DNA from: Delphinus delphis
Taxonomy: Eukaryota > Chordata > Mammalia > Artiodactyla > Delphinidae
Assembly (NCBI RefSeq): GCF_949987515.2
Contig: NC_082694.2
Location: 57,410,080 to 57,474,079, forward strand
Length of the DNA: 64,000 nucleotides
Reading direction: 5' to 3'
Shown here piece by piece: positions 58,991-64,000 of this stretch (within the stretch, counting starts at the first letter, position 1; every line of letters starts with the position of its first letter). The notes beneath the pieces were generated by a model. It ran no database searches and had not been told where the DNA came from. It was given only the letters and a program-made list of their open reading frames with translations. The position numbers and the translations under genes are program-made.

Positions 58991-60694
58991 GAAATAAGAG
59001 GCAGGCAAAGATGGTCCACCATAAGTAAAACTGTATGGCCTGAAGAAGAAAAACAAACTAATGGAACAGAAAGATATTTAAAACTATAATCAATAAAAAT
59101 TTGGCAAAAATAAAAGAAGACTTAAATCTACCTATTGAAACAGCTAATGGGTACCTCAGAAAATGTTCAGAATATTCAATTCACAACAAATGAGGCATAA
59201 AGATCATGCCAGGATCAAGTTAGTGTGGAAATTACCCTCACATCTATCCACCTCTCTGACAAAGTAGGAGTTGATTTGGAGGAAGAAAGTGTGTATATTA
59301 TAGCTTAAGTATATAAACAGGATTAAAATGCACACACCACTGCTGATTCATTAAAGAAAATTTTCACATACTAAAAAGAGATGAAAATTATTCAAGATGG
59401 TCAGAGCTTCTTTCTCTGCTCCTACTTTTGTTCCCCTTTGGAGATATTCTCTCTCTAGCTGGAAATATATCAAATATATACGCAAGTGATTTGTTATTCA
59501 TTTTTCTCTGACATGCAATGCAGGTGGTTTATCCTCAAAGATACTTTAAATTGCCTTATAAAAATTTGTTTTAAAAAGTGCTTGAGTGCATTGAAAATGC
59601 ACACAGTTGATTAAAATTCAATGAAAGGTGTATCCTTCTTATATAGTGTATATATACACAACACATAACAGGTTCACTTCTATTAGTCTATCAGTATTCT
59701 AGCCAGCATGTATGTTTGTTTGTATGTGCATGTGTCTTTGTGACTAAAAGATTCTGCATAACATGTATTGTCTCTATCATTCTTGGATACATATTTTATA
59801 GTTCTCAGTTAAAAGTCTCTTAGTATAGTCTCATATAATTAAGACTTAAGGTAGTTGTCCTTTTTTGAGGAAGCTGTATTTTAATTGGGAAATCGTAAAG
59901 GCCAAAAACTTTTAAGACCCAAATAGTTTCCCTAGTCAATACTGGACACAGAAATGAATGGGTGGGAAGCAAAGCATATTTTTAGCCAGAAGTTGCTTCC
60001 TTTTTACTCCTTCACTCAGAAGGCATTATTATCACTTGCTAAGATGCCTGAGCCTATTTAAAAGAGTCAAGATTTGACTCTTGTTAGTTTCAATAAAAAG
60101 CCAACCCCATGTAATAGCAGTTCATGTTAAGCCGCGCTCTTAATAGTATATCTACTATCTCATTAATTGGATACAATTAATGGCAATGTCCTAGTTGAGA
60201 GTGCTTTGAACACTGACACTGAATTATTTTTAAAATATAATCCTTCAGGCAGTATTGAGAATAGGTCCATGTACGTAGCTACTTTTCCTAGAGCCTAAAG
60301 TAAATAAAATCGAAAATTTAAGTGAAATAAAAAAGGATTATGAGGAATGTATGAAGTGCCCATCTTTGGGGCTAATTGCTCTCGCAAATATCTGGTTTCA
60401 TCTTTATAATTTTAAAAGTATGCATTTTAACCCCAGTTTCAGAAATGTAAATTGAGGTTTTAGTCATTTCAATAGAAAATTAATATTTTCCAAACTTCAC
60501 TCTTAGTTCCATTCTTGGAAGAGTCACTTGGAAATTCCTGGAAAGAAATGCTGAATGTCCTGACTGTAATACATTGAAAAGTATATCCTCACAAATCTGT
60601 TGTGATTTGGAACAGAAAGTAATACCATTTGTTGGATAAGGAGACTCAATGGAAATCAACAAAGTAGAATTTTTCTTAAGGCATGTTCATTTTT
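58991..60694. other. Non-coding stretch, nothing recognised
   Basis: AT-rich DNA without recognisable gene or repeat. A 60-codon minus-strand frame at 60480-60662 has no domain. Confidence 0.45.
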
Positions 60695-61015
60695 CAAAAT
60701 AAAAATTGTGTATATTTAAAATATACATGATGTTTGATATATCTCTATCTCTATCTATCTATATAGATATGGTGAAATGATTGCCACAGTCAAGCTAATT
60801 AACATATCCATCTTCTCACACAGTTACCATGATTTTGTGTGGGTGTAGTGAGAGCCCAGGAGATCTACTCTATAGCAAATTTCCAGCATACAATATAGTA
60901 TTGTTAAGTATACTCACCATGCTGTATATTAGACCTCTAGAACTTATTCGGCCATAATATAGGTTATATAATCTCAACGGAGACCTTAACACCCATAGAG
61001 AAATATTCGTTCTTA
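60695..61015 (-). mobile_element. Old L1 3' UTR, antisense
   Basis: The inverse of an L1 3' end: 'ttcaaaataaaaattgtgta', an (ATCT)n insertion at about 60738-60766, 'tgaaatgattgccacagtca', 'agctaattaacatatccat', 'ctactctatagcaaatttcc' and 'caccatgctgtatattag'. 5'-truncated. Confidence 0.8.
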
Positions 61016-61479
61016 GGGGCCCCCCAAATCTTACTTTTTCAGGTATAAAGCACTAATATACATATTATACATAACAAGATACACTGTGCATCTGTGGTAT
61101 TAAAATTCCATTTTCAATATTTGAAAATTTTTACAATGTATATTAAAATAACAATTTAAAATCCTGCAACTTCACCATGCTTTTGGAAAAATAGATAATT
61201 GATGGGAAGTTTAGATGAGATTGGTTGGGTGATTTTGTTTTGACGTTCAGTGACTGTGCCTACTTAATCACATTCTGATATTTTGGCCTCTGTCCCCAAA
61301 TCCATGTTAGCAAAAACTATGATGTCTGAAAATTGTCACTGGACTAAAAATATTTTTTTTAATTGAGACAAATTGAAGGTTCCTAGGGGCAAAGGAAGCT
61401 ACAGGGAAATAATATTCAACTTCAGAGAAATTTCCTACAGTGATTATTAAGGTCATGATTTTTAAACAGAACACGATTC
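61016..61479. other. Non-coding stretch, nothing recognised
   Basis: Nothing recognised. It begins with a short palindromic 'ggggcccccc'. Confidence 0.5.
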
Positions 61480-61660
61480 AGAATCTATTCCCATTACTCA
61501 CTCCTCAATTTAACTTGGGAAAATGACTTAGTCTCTTATTATATCTGTCTGGAAAATGAGGAATGTAATACCTCACAGGATTATTAATTTTGAGCATTAT
61601 GATGAAAACTTTATCTTAAAGTGCCTATTACATAAGAAGTATACAGTGAGTGAGTTTTTG
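61480..61660 (+). repeat. MIR SINE
   Basis: 'tgggaaaatgacttagtctc', 'atctgtctggaaaatgagg' and 'tacctcacaggattatta' then 'aaagtgcctattacataag' match the core and 3' half of MIR. Confidence 0.65.
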
Positions 61661-63098
61661 TTCCATTCCCTTTCTAATCAGTGAAGTGTAGCTTCCTACA
61701 CTTATTGGTCAAGTTCTTTTTTTGTTTTCGAAACTAAAATTGATTTTGCCAACCATAATAACAACCAAAAGCCCTTCTACTCTACACTTTTAAGTTTCTT
61801 CTAAGGGATTTCTATTCCTAAATGCTGCTTTTGGCTGGGCTACTTGATGGCACATAAACATAATGTAGAAAGATTGCAAACCTTTCCTTTGTACTCTTCA
61901 TGTACAGATTTTAACCTGTCCTTTCTTTTTAACTATATCAACAGATTGCTTACCTCCTAAATTTTGTTAGAATCTCATATTACCTTGGCTTAGGTAAACA
62001 AACAAAAAATGTAAGATGAAAAATCTCATTTAAAATTATTTTCTGAGTTAAAAGCATTTTGTCATGAAACTTAATACTTTTCATAATCATTTCCAGATTC
62101 TATTATAAATTTTTAATAAATGATCATTTGGACTGTAACTCCAAAATGTACAAAACATCAACACTGTTATAAATACTAATTCTTTAATAGTCTATAGGAT
62201 CATTTACCCCAAAGCTACAAGTTGAAGTCAATAGTTTAATGAGTGTTCTTCACAGTATTTCTAGCAAATCATTTCTAGCATACAGGACTTAGTTTTCCAT
62301 TCAGTAAATTAGGAAGCAGGACAAAAATCCGAGCTGTGCATTCTATTGTTTCCTACTTCGGGAATATGAATTGGCCAACTTGTTCTGAGTACTGTAAATT
62401 ACAGAGCTAAATATCTCTTTGAATCACAGGAAGATCTAGTCCTCTGAGTAATTACTTGAATATCTTCTATTCAAAAAGAAAAAAAAGTATAACCTCTCAA
62501 TAGGTAATGCATGATCCACAGAATAAAAGTACTGAGCAGTACTCAAAGCACTGTAACAAGTTTAGATCTGCTTTCATCATTGCTACTGGGCAAGCATTCT
62601 GAATTCTCTTACTATGACCCTCTCTCCTTCCGAATGAGAACAAGACGACAGATGATCATAGAAGTAGTGGGAGCGAAAGTTGCAGGACATGGCAGAGTAT
62701 AGTAGAGTGGACAGGTTTCCCATTTCCTGACAACAACCACCACCCAAGTCATATTTCTCCTTGTTCTGTACTGGGAACTCTGGACTTCTCCAGTTTCATA
62801 CTTCCACCATCACCCAATTTTTATCCAGCTATGGTTCTAATTCGAGGACTCTGTTTCACCATAACGTTTCAATTGCCTAAGCAAGAAATAAGATGTCAAT
62901 AAATACATTTCACAAAAAATGATCTGGCAAACAGCTGATCATTGTTCAATATCTTGCATGAGGCTGATAACTAGAACTGAGGATCTGGACTTAAAGCATG
63001 AGGAGATGTTGATTCTGCTTTTGGCAAAACTTCTCATATTTCTTATCTATAAAGTGACAAGTCAACTTTTTGGCTCCTTGGTGATTTTTAAAAGGGTC
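61661..63098. other. Non-coding stretch, nothing recognised
   Basis: No gene or confident repeat. Frames of 63 and 80 codons at 62511-62702 and 62919-63161 have no domain; the second runs into the SINE. Confidence 0.45.
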
Positions 63099-63248
63099 AC
63101 CCCGGTCCAGCAAGATCCCACGTGCCGTGGAGCGGCTAGGCCCATGAGCCATGGCCGCTGAGCCTGCGCGTCCGGAGCCTGTGCTCCGCAACGGGAGAGG
63201 CCACAACGGTGAGAGGCCCGCGTACCGCAAAAAAAAAAAAAAAAAAAA
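63099..63248 (+). mobile_element. CHR-2-type SINE, 5'-truncated
   Basis: It begins inside the element at 'ccccggtccagcaagatccc', just after the B box, and continues through the body to an A tail of about 20. The tRNA-derived head with both pol III boxes is absent. CpGs are largely preserved. No target duplication could be defined. Confidence 0.93.
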
Positions 63249-64000
63249 TTAAAGAAAATTTTGGTTAAATATTTTCAAGACATTTAGAAACTGAATTACA
63301 GTATATAGTATGATACAGAAAATAATGAATTGGCATTAAATTATTAACTAACCTTGGATGTTTCTAGCATTGTGACCTTTACTGTCTGTAAAATGGTATG
63401 AACAATTCCTCACTGTTTCATGAGGGTGTGACTAGGGGTAAAATTGAATCACAAATATGGAATAACTTTGAAATACTAAAGTGCATACCAGACGCTGTTA
63501 TTAAATGATGGTAGTGAATGCTCAAAAAATGGAAAAATGTGTTTCCTTGAAAAACCATTGTAAAGGGTTATAAGCAATCTGAGAATTTTCCCACGGTAAT
63601 TGGAATCCTGAAGTGAATAAATAAGAATTCGTTAGCTTTGTTTGAAAAGTGGTTACATCTTGGGCCCCATGGTATTCCTCCAAGGTGAATGAAAATTATG
63701 CATTACACTTTGCAAAAGAAAAGTACAAGCACAGAAAAGTAATGAAATTTGCACACATTAGGTTGAACCTCAGTGGAAGAGAAACAAAGAAAACTAAGAA
63801 TTTCTGTATTTACATCAGACGGAAGTACATGGTAAAGAATGTTGTTATTCAATTGCTTTCCTGTAAAGAAAAATGGCCTTGAAATGTTTTGCTTGATCTT
63901 TTTAAAACATGAATTTATAGAAATATATGATACATTTAAAATAATAAATAATTTACATGTATATATGTATATGTGTGTATATATATGCAAGATAAAGAAT
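63249..64000. other. AT-rich non-coding stretch to window end
   Basis: No gene recognised. A TA/TG-rich stretch lies at about 63955-63989. Frames of 77 and 95 codons overlap on opposite strands with no domain. Confidence 0.45.

Noticed and set aside
62919..63161. 80-codon frame near the right end
   Set aside because: Its C-terminal third is SINE sequence and the rest shows no domain.

Overview
This is 64 kb of mammalian nuclear DNA, almost certainly from a cetacean. The main evidence is repeated copies of a tRNA-derived SINE (CHR-2 type) whose head reads 'cttccctggtggcgcagtgg' and whose body ends in a 'gagaggcccgcgtaccgc'-like tail. One related CHR-1-like SINE is also present. No ruminant Bov-tA or BovB copies were recognised. 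Toothed versus baleen whale cannot be decided from this window.

I found no host protein-coding exon, rRNA, functional tRNA or CRISPR array. The open reading frames are short, lie inside transposable elements, or are antisense shadows of them. The window looks like a gene desert or a large intron, AT-rich and CpG-poor except for the CpG-rich 5' UTR of one L1 element.

Layout. 1-14.5 kb: mostly single-copy DNA with L2, MIR, a Tigger-type DNA transposon (7.07-7.69 kb), three SINE copies, a short antisense L1 3' end, one endogenous retrovirus LTR (11.73-12.16 kb) and an older LTR-like region with a repeated end (12.5-13.7 kb). 14.5-24.8 kb: an L1 cluster on the + strand. Its first member is a nearly full-length L1 (14,538-21,836) with a CpG-rich 5' UTR, ORF1, ORF2 and a 3' UTR with poly(A) tail. 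Both ORFs are broken and ORF1 carries a nested SINE. Two older 3'-end L1 copies follow directly. 24.9-26.4 kb: a Tigger1-type DNA transposon fragment on the - strand with a dead transposase remnant. 27.6-34 kb: an antisense L1 3' end, a second LTR of the 11.7 kb family, and old L1 DNA. 34-49.5 kb: SINEs, an L3/CR1-like remnant, a decayed L1 carrying a complete Tigger1-type MITE, and two truncated L1 3' ends of the young family. 49.6-52 kb: an old antisense L1 interrupted by another ancient repeat. 54.4-56.5 kb: an L1 whose 5' UTR is joined directly to the C-terminal part of ORF2. The rest is single-copy sequence with MIR/L2 remnants and microsatellites.

No coherent new biological system was found. 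The most useful leads are features of the large L1: a 232-codon antisense ORF and a perfect 13-bp hairpin in its 5' UTR. Others are the internally deleted L1, several SINE insertions with 14-16 bp target-site duplications usable as phylogenetic markers, and two repeat-free stretches that could be conserved non-coding DNA. Family names for old repeats come from remembered consensus patterns, not a database search, and their ends are approximate.
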